This document shows, in pieces, positions 44,940 to 53,518 of a stretch of DNA of 64,000 bases (its first letter is position 1; each line of letters starts with the position of its first letter). The position numbers and the translations under genes were made by a program. Origin of the DNA: Leptospira levettii (lineage in GTDB: Bacteria > Spirochaetota > Leptospiria > Leptospirales > Leptospiraceae); assembly GCF_002812085.1 (NCBI RefSeq), contig NZ_NPDM01000005.1, positions 1 to 64,000 on the forward strand, in the 5' to 3' direction. Under the pieces are notes generated by a model. The model searched no databases. It was not told the DNA's origin and saw only the letters and a program-made list of their open reading frames with translations.

Positions 44940-45620
44940 ATGTTGAAGTACATTCCCATTTTCTGTTTTTTCCTTTTTCCTATGGTCCTTCTGCCATGTG
45001 AACCTTTTGTTACAAAAGTTTTGTCACCTATCGACCATTCATCGAAAGACAAAAGTTTTTCGGAATTCAAAGTCAAATTTTTAAAAACCTTAAAATCAAA
45101 AGATCGAAAATCCTTAGAATCTTTTTTGGACAAAGACATTCATTTTACATTTGGTCCAGAAACTGGCAAAAAAGAATTTTTAAAATCATTCCAACTGACA
45201 GAAAAGCCAAATGATTCTGATTTTTGGAATTTAATGAACGATACAATCCAATTGGGTTTGCGTCAAAATGCAGAAGGCCAAATGGTTGCTCCTTATTTTT
45301 TTGAAACATTCCCAAGTGATTATGATCCCTTTTCGCATTACCTCATCATTGGAAAAAACGTAAATGTAAGAGAGGATGCATCAAAAGAATCAAAGGTGAT
45401 TGCCCAACTCAGTTACCAAATTGTGAAGTCCGAAGCTGATGATTTGGATGGAAGGCGATTGGAGAAGGAAAGTAATTGTAATTGGAAAAAGATTTGTACA
45501 CCTCAGGGAAAAGCCGGATTTGTATGTGATCGATTTATCCGTAGTCCTCTCGACTACAGAGCTTTTTTCGAAAAAAAGAATGGGCAGTGGTATCTAACAA
45601 CATTCATTGTTGGCGATTGA
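44940..45620 (+). CDS. Exported SH3-domain protein
   Basis: ATG 44940 gives a signal peptide (KYIPIFCFFLFPMVLLPCEPF), which could also be a lipobox (LLPC). The open frame to 44841 lies over the upstream gene. A first domain of about 90 residues is followed by a bacterial SH3 domain (YLIIGKNVNVREDASKESKVIAQLSYQIVK) and a C-terminal stretch with three Cys. SH3b domains bind cell-wall or surface ligands in the periplasm. Confidence 0.7.
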   Translation: MLKYIPIFCFFLFPMVLLPCEPFVTKVLSPIDHSSKDKSFSEFKVKFLKTLKSKDRKSLESFLDKDIHFTFGPETGKKEFLKSFQLTEKPNDSDFWNLMNDTIQLGLRQNAEGQMVAPYFFETFPSDYDPFSHYLIIGKNVNVREDASKESKVIAQLSYQIVKSEADDLDGRRLEKESNCNWKKICTPQGKAGFVCDRFIRSPLDYRAFFEKKNGQWYLTTFIVGD

Positions 45621-45711
45621 TAGCTGTTAAATTATCAATTCAAATAGTTTTTTCTTGATATTCGAAAGCTAGATTTTCAAATGAGAACAAACAATCGTAA
45701 AAGGATTCAAT

Positions 45712-46092
45712 ATGTTAAAAAAATTGCTTTTAGGTGCCATTGCACTTTCTTTCACCAACTGTTTGGTTTTAAATCCACTTGGTGCAACAATTGATAGGGA
45801 AAAAGGTTCTGTCGTAGCGGGTAGAATCACGGATGCAGCTATCCAAACAGATTTGGTTAATTCTACTCTACTTGCTGGAAGACCTGCGATTTCGCTAATC
45901 ACATTACTCGCTTCCGATATTGCAAAAATTGAATCAGAAAAATATTATATAAAAGCAGATGTTGATCAGTGTATCAATGATATTACTGGTTTTAAAGGGT
46001 TTGTACTTGGATCTTTGATCACAAATATTATTTCCTGCCAGGATTTAAAAACTGATGGATATGTCACTGGAGATCCATTCCCAAGTTTCTAA
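45712..46092 (+). CDS. Small lipoprotein, Leptospira-type family
   Basis: The start MLKKLLLGAIALSFTNCLVLNPLGA has a loose lipobox (FTNC), so Cys17 is the likely lipid site. The pattern NC-V-PLGAT followed by GRITDAAIQ, SDIAKIES...YYIKADVDQCI and a late Cys matches a lipoprotein family I associate with Leptospira (possibly TIGR04452); I could not check it. A 16-bp-arm palindrome follows the stop. The function is unknown. Confidence 0.75.
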   Translation: MLKKLLLGAIALSFTNCLVLNPLGATIDREKGSVVAGRITDAAIQTDLVNSTLLAGRPAISLITLLASDIAKIESEKYYIKADVDQCINDITGFKGFVLGSLITNIISCQDLKTDGYVTGDPFPSF

Positions 46093-46101
46093 AAACTGCT
46101 T

Positions 46102-46140
46102 ATTGGTTCCCTGCTCTTTTTTTTAGAGCAGGGAACCAAT
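46102..46140 (+). terminator. Perfect 16-bp-arm palindrome with poly-T loop
   Basis: Arms at 46102-46117 and 46125-46140 (ATTGGTTCCCTGCTCT / its complement) pair without mismatch around seven T. The T-run is in the loop and not after the stem, unlike a normal terminator. It follows the lipoprotein gene and lies before the Spy/ECF operon, so it may end one transcript or bind a protein at the next promoter. Confidence 0.6.
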
Positions 46141-46157
46141 TCAAAATCTTCCGGGTC
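46132..46157 (+). promoter_or_regulatory. ECF-type promoter-like pair before the Spy gene
   Basis: GGAACC (46132-46137) and GGTC (46154-46157) are 16 bases apart, the spacing of ECF-sigma promoters (GGAAC then GTC). They lie about 30 bases before the Spy-like start. The -35 copy is part of the palindrome's right arm. The match is short, so it is tentative. Confidence 0.35.
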
Positions 46158-46186
46158 ATATTCTCAAAACAAAAAAGGAAGGTTTT

Positions 46187-46639
46187 ATGATCTCTCTTAA
46201 AAAAGCTCTCAAAATCACAACGACACTTGGTCTTGTATCGGTTATGGCGTTTGCCTTCGGAAATTGCCGTGGACACAAAGACTTTGAAAAACGAATCGAA
46301 TGGGTGACATCCAAACTAACATCAAAATTAGATCTGGATGATGCTCAGAAAGCAAAACTAGAAAGTATCAAAGCAGAACTCATCGCCAAACACAAGGAGA
46401 TGAAACCAAAACATGAATCTTGGGCCAAAGAATTGGCATCGCAGATTCGTTCTGAAAAAATTGATACCAAGTATCTCGACAAAATGAGTGTAGAAAGAGA
46501 AACACGCCACCAAGAAATGCGTAAGTTTTTCCAAACAAAACTTGTTGAGTTCCATGCAGTTCTAAAACCAGAACAAAGGGAAAAATTTGCAGAACTCGTT
46601 GAAAAATTTGCATCTCGTCACCAATCACCTGAAGAGTAA
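46187..46639 (+). CDS. Spy/CpxP-like periplasmic protein
   Basis: A hydrophobic N-terminal stretch (ITTTLGLVSVMAFAFGNC) is a signal or lipoprotein leader. It precedes about 120 helical residues with two LTXXQ-like motifs (LDLDDAQKAKLESIKAEL and LKPEQREKFAELVEKF). This is the Spy/CpxP/CnrX fold, a chaperone or metal sensor in the periplasm. AGGAAGG stands four bases before ATG 46187. An ECF sigma gene follows after 3 bases and a membrane anti-sigma-like gene after that. Confidence 0.88.
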   Translation: MISLKKALKITTTLGLVSVMAFAFGNCRGHKDFEKRIEWVTSKLTSKLDLDDAQKAKLESIKAELIAKHKEMKPKHESWAKELASQIRSEKIDTKYLDKMSVERETRHQEMRKFFQTKLVEFHAVLKPEQREKFAELVEKFASRHQSPEE

Positions 46640-46642
46640 AAC

Positions 46643-47167
46643 ATGGCAAATTTTGACTTCGAATCTGTAGTCAAAGAAACCAAATACTTGGTTTTAAAAA
46701 CGATCGGTGAAACACTCATCGATCGTTTTGACGACGCCACTGAGGATGTAGTTCAGGAAGTGTACTTTCGAGTTTTTAAGTCTCTCGAAAAAGGTGGATT
46801 TGATGGACGATCTAAACTTTCTACTTGGATCTTCACAATCGCAAAAAATGAGTCCTTACGTATGAACGAAAAACGTTTGCGAGAAGAAGAGAAAGCAAAA
46901 CGATATTTACAAAAAAACAAATCGAACTTATTCCAATCAGATGAGAATCATGCCCTATTAAAACAAGAATGGATTGAATCTACCTTATTAAAGATCCCAG
47001 AAGTCTACCAAAAGACAGTAAGGTTGTATTTGTCAGGCAAAACAATGGATGAAATTGCAAACGAACTCAACATCAAAGAGGGCACCGTAAAATCTAGATT
47101 GTTTCGCACTAAAGAATGGATTCGAAAATCGTTACCAGGAGTGAAAAATGAATTCCAAGAATCATAA
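46643..47167 (+). CDS. ECF sigma-70 factor
   Basis: The 174-residue protein has sigma region 2 (DDATEDVVQEVYFRVFKSL, STWIFTIAKNESLRMNEKR) and region 4 (VYQKTVRLYLSGKTMDEIANELNIKEGTVKSRLFRTKEWIRKSL). It directs RNA polymerase to stress promoters. It is sandwiched between the Spy-like sensor (3-base gap) and a putative membrane anti-sigma (20-base overlap), as in CnrYXH-type metal-responsive systems. Confidence 0.95.
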   Translation: MANFDFESVVKETKYLVLKTIGETLIDRFDDATEDVVQEVYFRVFKSLEKGGFDGRSKLSTWIFTIAKNESLRMNEKRLREEEKAKRYLQKNKSNLFQSDENHALLKQEWIESTLLKIPEVYQKTVRLYLSGKTMDEIANELNIKEGTVKSRLFRTKEWIRKSLPGVKNEFQES

Positions 47168-47411
47168 AAGATGGGAAGAATTATTGAATGATTCTGATTT
47201 TGAATCTCGTATTGTTCGTAAAATTGAAACTAAGGTGAGAACACAACGTAAGAATCGAAACCTAGTTGTCTCATTTGGGTTAAGTTTTCTCATTTTGGTA
47301 TCGTTTACGTTCCACCAATGGGTGATTGAACCCAATGAAATGATCAGTAACATGAGTTATTTGGTTGAGGAACTCAGTTCGGAATCGATTGTGAGTTTGA
47401 GTTTTGATTGA
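47148..47411 (+). CDS. Putative anti-sigma factor, single-span membrane protein
   Basis: The 87-residue protein has a cytoplasmic part of about 40 charged residues, one membrane helix (NLVVSFGLSFLILVSFTFH) and a short external tail. This is the size and layout of CnrY-type anti-sigma factors. It overlaps the sigma gene by 20 bases. There is no zinc-binding HxxxCxxC motif, so it would be of the zinc-free class. Confidence 0.7.
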   Translation: MNSKNHKRWEELLNDSDFESRIVRKIETKVRTQRKNRNLVVSFGLSFLILVSFTFHQWVIEPNEMISNMSYLVEELSSESIVSLSFD

Positions 47412-47433
47412 TATTTGTCATTGATAAATATCA
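47409..47433. terminator. Hairpin at the end of the anti-sigma gene
   Basis: Arms TGATATTT (from 47409) and AAATATCA (to 47433) pair perfectly around nine bases and start in the stop codon of the anti-sigma gene. The stem is AT-rich and no long T-run follows, so it is a weak terminator or a binding site. Confidence 0.35.
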
Positions 47434-47516
47434 GTACAAATTGGAGGCATCTTACTGAAGAATTAGGTATATTTTTTTCAATTGTTTCGTCATAATTTGG
47501 CAAGGAACAATATAAA

Positions 47517-47843
47517 ATGAACGCTTGCATTCTCTACCTAAACAAAAAACGAATTGAGATGATCAAGTTAGAATCAGATCACATGGAATCAAAGTACTGG
47601 GAAAAATTGAAAGAAACCGACAAATGGGATTTTGCGGAGATCACCAAAACTTTAGATTCACCAAATGAAGTGATCCTTGTGGGCGAATCGGGTCTGAATA
47701 TGGAATACCGCCGATGGTTAGCCAACCATGACCGTGTTTTAGCCAAAAAACTCATTGCAGTGATTGGAAGTACGATCGAAACAAAAATCAATCCAAGTGT
47801 CGTTAGTCACTTCAAAGAAAAATACTTTCGAGGAAGGGCTTAA
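47517..47843 (+). CDS. Protein resembling the eRF1 domain-3-like 'translational machinery' family
   Basis: The 108-residue soluble protein has EVILVGESGLNMEYRRWLANHDRVLAKKLIAVIG and a C-terminal VVSHFKEKYF. This follows the layout of small proteobacterial proteins labelled translational machinery proteins (EVLIVGP..K..F..HL..HD..L....VG, then ARxYF), relatives of eRF1 domain 3. AAGGA stands ten bases before ATG 47517. The assignment is from pattern memory and unproved. Confidence 0.55.
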   Translation: MNACILYLNKKRIEMIKLESDHMESKYWEKLKETDKWDFAEITKTLDSPNEVILVGESGLNMEYRRWLANHDRVLAKKLIAVIGSTIETKINPSVVSHFKEKYFRGRA

Positions 47844-47846
47844 CTT

Positions 47847-48536
47847 TTAGATCAAATGATCGCAAGACTCCGAATGTGCATGAAAGAACAATCGGAAGAG
47901 TAAAAACCCAAGTGAAGTGAGTATGATCACGGTACCAAAAACTGGAATCCACTTGGGTTGAATGTATTTTCGAATTTTCCCCATAACAACACTTAAGCCT
48001 GTAAGCATTGGGATTGTGCCAAGATAAAAACAAAACATCACTAACCCTCCTGTGATTGCACTTCCTGTTGCAAACGATGCAGCGTATGCCGGGTATAAGA
48101 CACCACAGGGTAGGAGAGCGCTGAGAATTCCAATTCCAAACCCTAAACCATTCAGATTTGTTTTTTCACGGATTTTTTGTAACACATTAGAAATCCCTTT
48201 TGGTAAAGTTCCAAATTTGGAATTTGTAGGAAGGAAAAACATCCGTATCAAAAAAAAGAGTAATAGGATAAACGTGAATATTCCTGCAATACTTTGAATG
48301 GAATTGAGTTCTCCTAATGCGTTTGCTCCTTTACCTATCAATCCTAAAATGATTCCTAAAGCAGAATATGATACCATTCGACCTAAATGATAGAGTATCA
48401 CAGGGATTTGTTTGGATGGATTTGATGTTTGCAGAAGAGAAATAAAAGGTCCACACATCAATGCACAGTGAAAACTACTGAGTAAACCATATAAAATAAT
48501 AGAAGCAAAAAAGCTAAGGTTTGTCAGTTGGTCCAT
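47847..48536 (-). CDS. SafE/TauE-like membrane protein, cbb3-operon associated
   Basis: The 229-residue protein has six membrane helices, the first with HCALMCGPF, a motif of the UreH/SafE-like family found next to ccoS. Members may handle copper or sulfur species for oxidase assembly. The 5' end overlaps ccoS by 23 bases, making it the last gene of the cco operon. The 3' end stops three bases from the convergent gene. Confidence 0.82.
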   Translation of the reverse strand: MDQLTNLSFFASIILYGLLSSFHCALMCGPFISLLQTSNPSKQIPVILYHLGRMVSYSALGIILGLIGKGANALGELNSIQSIAGIFTFILLLFFLIRMFFLPTNSKFGTLPKGISNVLQKIREKTNLNGLGFGIGILSALLPCGVLYPAYAASFATGSAITGGLVMFCFYLGTIPMLTGLSVVMGKIRKYIQPKWIPVFGTVIILTSLGFLLFRLFFHAHSESCDHLI

Positions 48537-48729
48537 TTTTTTTGTCTTCTGCTTTTGTTAAAGAAGGTTTCTCTTTTGATTGAACAGGGTACTCTTCTTC
48601 AAAAAACATTCTATATTTGGGTGACTCAATGTCTTCGAATTGTCCTTTTCGGAATGCCAAAACAAAAACATATAAAAAGAAACCAGCAATACACATTGCC
48701 ATGGGAATTGTTAAATAGAGGGCTTCCAT
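48514..48729 (-). CDS. ccoS: cbb3 oxidase assembly protein CcoS
   Basis: The 71-residue protein has a single membrane helix (LYLTIPMAMCIAGFFLYVFVLAF) followed by RKGQFEDIESPKYRMFFEEE, which matches the CcoS core (QFDD-E-PxxRILF). CcoS is needed for cofactor insertion in the cbb3 oxidase. It overlaps ccoI by 19 bases and the SafE-like gene by 23. The charged C-terminal tail is a common extra. Confidence 0.9.
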   Translation of the reverse strand: MEALYLTIPMAMCIAGFFLYVFVLAFRKGQFEDIESPKYRMFFEEEYPVQSKEKPSLTKAEDKKNGPTDKP

Positions 48730-51173
48730 TTGGGGATCCTTATGCGTATTGATAATGAATTAATGAGAACTGTCAAACTAGAACAAGCCATAAATACGGC
48801 ACAGATTACGGGTAACATCATACCAAACATAGCAAGTGGTAACATGATCGAATTGTAACAGAAAGAAATGATAATGTTTTGTAATATGACTTCTTTTGTT
48901 TTTTTTGCTGATAGAAGCGAATGAATGAGTCCGTTTAAATTTCCAGAAGTAAGTACGACATCCGATTTTTCGAGTGACATATCCTCAGCTTCTGTATGAG
49001 AAATGGATACATTTGCCCTAGCCAAAGACAAACTGTCGTTGATTCCATCACCCACCATAATGACTACATTACCTTTGTTTTGTGAATCTTGGATGATATT
49101 TGCTTTTTCTTCAGGAGAAAGATCTGAATAAAATTGTTGGATACCCAATGTATTGGCTATGGATTTTACCGCTGGGAAACGATCACCAGAAAGGATGGCT
49201 ATTTTTGGTATCATTTGTTTTAGTAAGGTCACAAATGAATGAGCACCTTGTCTCACTTCGTCTGCCAGTACAAATTGCCCTAACATTTTGCCATCAATGG
49301 CAACGTAGATGACAGATCCTTCTTTATCAGTATGGGAATCTATCTTTATGTTTTGTTCTTTTAAAAGAGTTTGGTTCCCAATGAGAACAGAATGTTCCTT
49401 ACCAAGCCAAACGATGGTTCCTTTAGCACCTTGTCCTGGGATATTCTGTACGTGGGTCAGTTCCATTTCCTTTGCTTTTTCTTTCACTAAATGGTAGGGA
49501 GAAAGATACTTAACGAGTGATTTTGCTAAGGGATGGTTAATTTCCTTTTCGATTCGATAAACAAATGGTAGGTGTTCCTCTGAAACGGTAACCAAACGAA
49601 CAAGGAATTTCCCTTCCGTGAGAGTTCCCGTTTTATCAAGGAAGATAGTATTTGCCTTTGCTAAAGTTTCTACTACGGATGGATTTTTTAAAAGTACACC
49701 TTTTTCTGCATTTAAAATATGATTAGTGACGAGGGCAGTGGGCACAGATATCCCTAATGCACAGGGACAGGCAACAATCAGAACAGAAATCGTTGTGACC
49801 AAACTCTGTTCTAAATTTCCATGAGTGACAAACATCCAAACTCCAAAACAAACAAATGCCAATAGGAAAACGACAGAAATAAAATAGGATGCAATTCTTT
49901 CTGTTAGGATTTGGATTTTTGGTTTTAAGTGAAGTGCTTCTTCTAAACGAAGTTTTAATGAAGATAAGGTAGAGGCATGGTAATCGGAATTGGCAAGGAT
50001 AAGAGCTGGATTGTCCATTGTGAGGGAACCAGCAAGAATGGAATCTCCAGTTTGTTTTCGAATCGGAACCGATTCCCCAGTTAAAAATGATTCGTCAACA
50101 TAAGTTTCCTTAGACAATAAAATTGCATCCACAGGGATTCGTTTACCAGGAGCCACTTGGATTTTATCACCTAACTTAATTTCGCTACTTGGGATTGTTG
50201 TTTCTGCATTTTCGCTGATACGAAGTGAAGTTTCTGGAAGTTTACAAAGGATGGATTCTAATTTATCGGAAGCAAATACTCTTGCCTTTTCTTCAAAGTA
50301 TTTCCCTATTAAAATAAAGAAATAAATCATCGCTACGGAATCAAAATACACTTCTCCTTTGTCGGTTAATGTGACAAAGACAGAATAAAAATATGCCATC
50401 GAAATTCCTAAAAATAATAGGAAATCCATAGAGAGAGTTCGCCTTCTAATGCTTGTTAAAAAACCAGACATAAAAGGAAACCCAGAATACAAATAAGCAG
50501 GGGTCGCAAAAACCCAAGAGGCATAATGAAACATACGTTTGAGATTGAGATCAATTCCAGTGAAGTATCCAGAGTACAATGCAACACTGAGAATCATGAT
50601 ATTCCCAAAACAAAAACCTGCCACACCAATTCTAAGTAATAAATTCTTAAGTTGTTTTGACTTTTGTAAATTTCCTTCGGTAGGAGAGAATAAAATCGGT
50701 TTATATCCAATTGCACGAATCAAAGAAAGGATACGTGAAATTTTTATCTTAGATTTATCAAATCGGATTCTTGCACGGCCTGAAGCAAAATTGATTTGAG
50801 CAGATAGGATCCCTTCTTCTTCATTCAAAACTTTTTCATTGATCCAAACACAAGCAGAACAATGGATGTTTGTGATTTGGATCGAAACTTCCGAAAATTC
50901 TCCAGAAGGCCTTACAAACTTTTGGTATACCAATTCATTTTCAATCTCTGTTTCGTTCTCTTCGATTTCAACAGGACTGAGTTTTGTATTTCCTTTAAGG
51001 CTATAATAATAACTGCCACCTAGGGAATGTATGATGGAATAAACAGTTTCACAACCTTCACAACAGAATACCTTTATTTCGTTTCCCAATTTAGATTCAA
51101 TCCGAACCAAACGAATGGTATTACCACAATGGTCACATTCTGTTGTTGTGTTTTGCGATGTTGTTTCCTTCAT
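48711..51173 (-). CDS. ccoI: Copper-translocating P1B-type ATPase CcoI
   Basis: The N terminus has a CDHCGN...CCEGC cysteine block and a heavy-metal domain (NIHCSACVW), as in CcoI/FixI. The transport helix has ACPCAL (CPC), the phosphorylation site is DKTGTLTEG and the hinge is GDGINDS. It moves Cu for cbb3 maturation across the inner membrane. The 820-residue length is normal. It overlaps ccoH by four bases (ATGA). Confidence 0.95.
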   Translation of the reverse strand: MKETTSQNTTTECDHCGNTIRLVRIESKLGNEIKVFCCEGCETVYSIIHSLGGSYYYSLKGNTKLSPVEIEENETEIENELVYQKFVRPSGEFSEVSIQITNIHCSACVWINEKVLNEEEGILSAQINFASGRARIRFDKSKIKISRILSLIRAIGYKPILFSPTEGNLQKSKQLKNLLLRIGVAGFCFGNIMILSVALYSGYFTGIDLNLKRMFHYASWVFATPAYLYSGFPFMSGFLTSIRRRTLSMDFLLFLGISMAYFYSVFVTLTDKGEVYFDSVAMIYFFILIGKYFEEKARVFASDKLESILCKLPETSLRISENAETTIPSSEIKLGDKIQVAPGKRIPVDAILLSKETYVDESFLTGESVPIRKQTGDSILAGSLTMDNPALILANSDYHASTLSSLKLRLEEALHLKPKIQILTERIASYFISVVFLLAFVCFGVWMFVTHGNLEQSLVTTISVLIVACPCALGISVPTALVTNHILNAEKGVLLKNPSVVETLAKANTIFLDKTGTLTEGKFLVRLVTVSEEHLPFVYRIEKEINHPLAKSLVKYLSPYHLVKEKAKEMELTHVQNIPGQGAKGTIVWLGKEHSVLIGNQTLLKEQNIKIDSHTDKEGSVIYVAIDGKMLGQFVLADEVRQGAHSFVTLLKQMIPKIAILSGDRFPAVKSIANTLGIQQFYSDLSPEEKANIIQDSQNKGNVVIMVGDGINDSLSLARANVSISHTEAEDMSLEKSDVVLTSGNLNGLIHSLLSAKKTKEVILQNIIISFCYNSIMLPLAMFGMMLPVICAVFMACSSLTVLINSLSIRIRIPKWKPSI

Positions 51174-51658
51174 TTAACTGTGATTTTACCTTCTCGTTCA
51201 AAGGATTTTCCACTGATGATTGCAATCAGTCTCATGTTCCAAGTGCCCGATTCTTTTAACGGAATTTTCCCTATAAAATTTAGATCTGATGGTTTTAAAT
51301 CATATCGAGTTGTATTTTTGGTAGTTGCATTTCGTTCCAGTATGACATACATTGAATCTGCTTTCACAAATGATTCGTTTTGATTTAAAGTGACTGTTAA
51401 GTCTAACTCCCCTAGAGGTAGAATTGTAGTTTTGTCCCAATTGGTGGATAATTTGTATCCTTGTTTGATCAGTTCTTTTTGATTCTCGATTGCTTTTTCA
51501 TAATTCAAACCGATTTCATAATAGTTTTTGTCCATAACTGGTTCAAAATGTTTGTATGTAAGTCGTATCGTATAAAATGTTGCGGCCACAAGGCCAGTAA
51601 AACTAAACAAAACCACATACATTGCATTGCGTAAACTAGGGTGTAAATCTTTGAACAT
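51170..51658 (-). CDS. ccoH: FixH/CcoH family protein
   Basis: The 162-residue protein has one N-terminal membrane helix (NAMYVVLFSFTGLVAATFYTIRL). DKNYYEIGLNYEKAIENQKELIKQGYKL follows, the conserved YYExGLxYxxxI of FixH. The rest is an external beta domain. It helps assemble the cbb3 oxidase with CcoI. It lies between ccoG (2-base gap) and ccoI. Confidence 0.93.
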   Translation of the reverse strand: MFKDLHPSLRNAMYVVLFSFTGLVAATFYTIRLTYKHFEPVMDKNYYEIGLNYEKAIENQKELIKQGYKLSTNWDKTTILPLGELDLTVTLNQNESFVKADSMYVILERNATTKNTTRYDLKPSDLNFIGKIPLKESGTWNMRLIAIISGKSFEREGKITVK

Positions 51659-51660
51659 AA

Positions 51661-52980
51661 TTATTTCCTTGGTAAAGAGAGTGACAGTTTTTTCTCTAAT
51701 TTCTCATCTGGATCTTGTGTATTTCTTAAAACGATGGAACCAGGTAAATAACCTTCGTTTAATTCCTGTTCGGAGAGGGTTTGTGTCTCCAATACAACAG
51801 AAATACTTTTAATTTCTCCTGAACCTAAAGTGAATTGATTATTTTCTTCACCTGAGCGAATGAGGATTTGTTTCCCATGCCTTGTATCAAAAGCTGTGAG
51901 TTGGAATTCTTTTTCGACTGGTGCAATATTCTGAATTCTGAGTGCTACGAAGGCTCTAATTTTATTGTCAGGAATGAGAATAGGCGGCATTGATTTATTG
52001 GAGGCGGCAATCATGGACATTGGAATTCTTGTGAGAAGTTGGATACTTGCCCCAACTAGAACCACTGATAATAGAATCGCATACACCACTGTCCGTGGTC
52101 GAACCCATTTGATTTTATCGCCAGTTTCAATTTGTTTAAGGGAAAAATAACCGATTAAAGTTTTTTTGTTTTCTTTTGCCATGATGGATGTACATGCATC
52201 CACACATTTTCCGCAAGCAACACAACCTACTTGTAGGCCATCACGGATATCAATTCCTGTTGGGCAGACGACCACACACATATTACAAGCAATGCAGTCT
52301 CCTATTTTGGTTTTGCCATCACGGCGTGGTTCCCCACGTTTGAAATCATATGTTACATTCCAAGAATGTTCATCCATGAGAAGGGTTTGGAATCTTGCAT
52401 AAGGGCAAGCATAACGACAAAATTGTTCTCTGATAAAGCCGATATCAATGAACATTGCTGCAGTAAAAAATAAGGTAAAATAAAAATAAGTTTCTGAGAA
52501 AGCAGCGAAACTTTTATAATCAGCTAACATTTCATAGGGGCTAACAAAATAACCAATCCAGTGAAAAGAAGCAATAAAGGAAACTATGATCCATAAAAAA
52601 TACACAGTGTATTTTCCCAGAATGGATGCGTCTTTTTTCCCATATTTAGAATCTAAAACAAACCGACCAATTCGATCGAATAAGTCGGTATAAATGGTTT
52701 GGGGGCAACCCCATCCGCACCAGACACGTCCAATGACGGATGTAAAAAAGAAAAGTGATAATCCCATAGTCAGAAGGAAAAACCATAAAATCAGTCCTTC
52801 TTGCGGGATAAAAAGACCACCAAACAAGTGAAACATCCTTTTGGGAATGTCAAGTCGGATGAGAGGGCTACCTTCTGGTAACACCACCCAAGGTGCGACT
52901 AAAAATAATCCCACGAGAAAACTCATAACGATATTTCTACGTGTCCTTACTTTTCCTGATTGGGGTCTTGATATGATCAT
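51661..52980 (-). CDS. ccoG: Cytochrome c oxidase accessory protein CcoG (FixG)
   Basis: This membrane ferredoxin of 439 residues has two 4Fe-4S clusters in CIACNMCVVVCPTGIDI and CVACGKCVDACTSIM, plus CRYACPYARFQ. The N-terminal region spans the membrane with VWCGWGCPQTIYTD. The C-terminal domain is periplasmic. CcoG is thought to reduce copper in cbb3 maturation. It follows ccoP by 2 bases. Confidence 0.95.
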   Translation of the reverse strand: MIISRPQSGKVRTRRNIVMSFLVGLFLVAPWVVLPEGSPLIRLDIPKRMFHLFGGLFIPQEGLILWFFLLTMGLSLFFFTSVIGRVWCGWGCPQTIYTDLFDRIGRFVLDSKYGKKDASILGKYTVYFLWIIVSFIASFHWIGYFVSPYEMLADYKSFAAFSETYFYFTLFFTAAMFIDIGFIREQFCRYACPYARFQTLLMDEHSWNVTYDFKRGEPRRDGKTKIGDCIACNMCVVVCPTGIDIRDGLQVGCVACGKCVDACTSIMAKENKKTLIGYFSLKQIETGDKIKWVRPRTVVYAILLSVVLVGASIQLLTRIPMSMIAASNKSMPPILIPDNKIRAFVALRIQNIAPVEKEFQLTAFDTRHGKQILIRSGEENNQFTLGSGEIKSISVVLETQTLSEQELNEGYLPGSIVLRNTQDPDEKLEKKLSLSLPRK

Positions 52981-52982
52981 CT

Positions 52983-53513
52983 TTATTTTGCCTTTACCAA
53001 ACTACTATTCTTTGTCGCAAGCCATGCCATAACAGCATATACTTTCTCAGCACCTAAACCTTCCCAAGCTGGCATACCACCTCGGTTGAGTTTTTGTCTA
53101 TCTGGTCCAATTCCTTTCATGATGTTATTAAATACTTCTTTATCAGTATTTCCATGAATCCAATCTTTATCAACCAAACTTGGTCCTACTGCACCTTCTG
53201 CTGTTGGGCCATGACAAGCTGAGCAAATTTGTTTGTAAGTGCTTTCACCTTCTTTAATTGCAACAGCATCATCCCGGTATGGGTTGGAACCATCTTCTGG
53301 ATTTGCTACAACAACTTGTTTTGTTGGAAACTTAGTTTCGTGTTCCGCTACTTCTTTTTCGAAAGCAACATCTTGTGGCCAATCTGAGTACCAGTGAAAG
53401 TATACAACATAACCGATGGATACGATGATACTGATGAGCCATACTAATTTCCACCAAGGTGGCATTGGATTGTCGGCTTGGAAGATTCCGTCTACTTCTT
53501 TTGGTTCTTTCAT
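52983..53513 (-). CDS. ccoP: cbb3 oxidase cytochrome c subunit CcoP, single-heme
   Basis: The N terminus DNPMPPWWKLVWLISIIVSIGYVVYFHW is the usual CcoP anchor. One cytochrome c domain follows with CSACHG and the distal Met in GGMPAWEG. Typical CcoP has two heme domains and about 290-300 residues. This one has 176 and only one CXXCH, so it is a mono-heme form. It carries electrons to CcoN through CcoO. Confidence 0.92.
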   Translation of the reverse strand: MKEPKEVDGIFQADNPMPPWWKLVWLISIIVSIGYVVYFHWYSDWPQDVAFEKEVAEHETKFPTKQVVVANPEDGSNPYRDDAVAIKEGESTYKQICSACHGPTAEGAVGPSLVDKDWIHGNTDKEVFNNIMKGIGPDRQKLNRGGMPAWEGLGAEKVYAVMAWLATKNSSLVKAK

Positions 53514-53518
53514 TCGTA

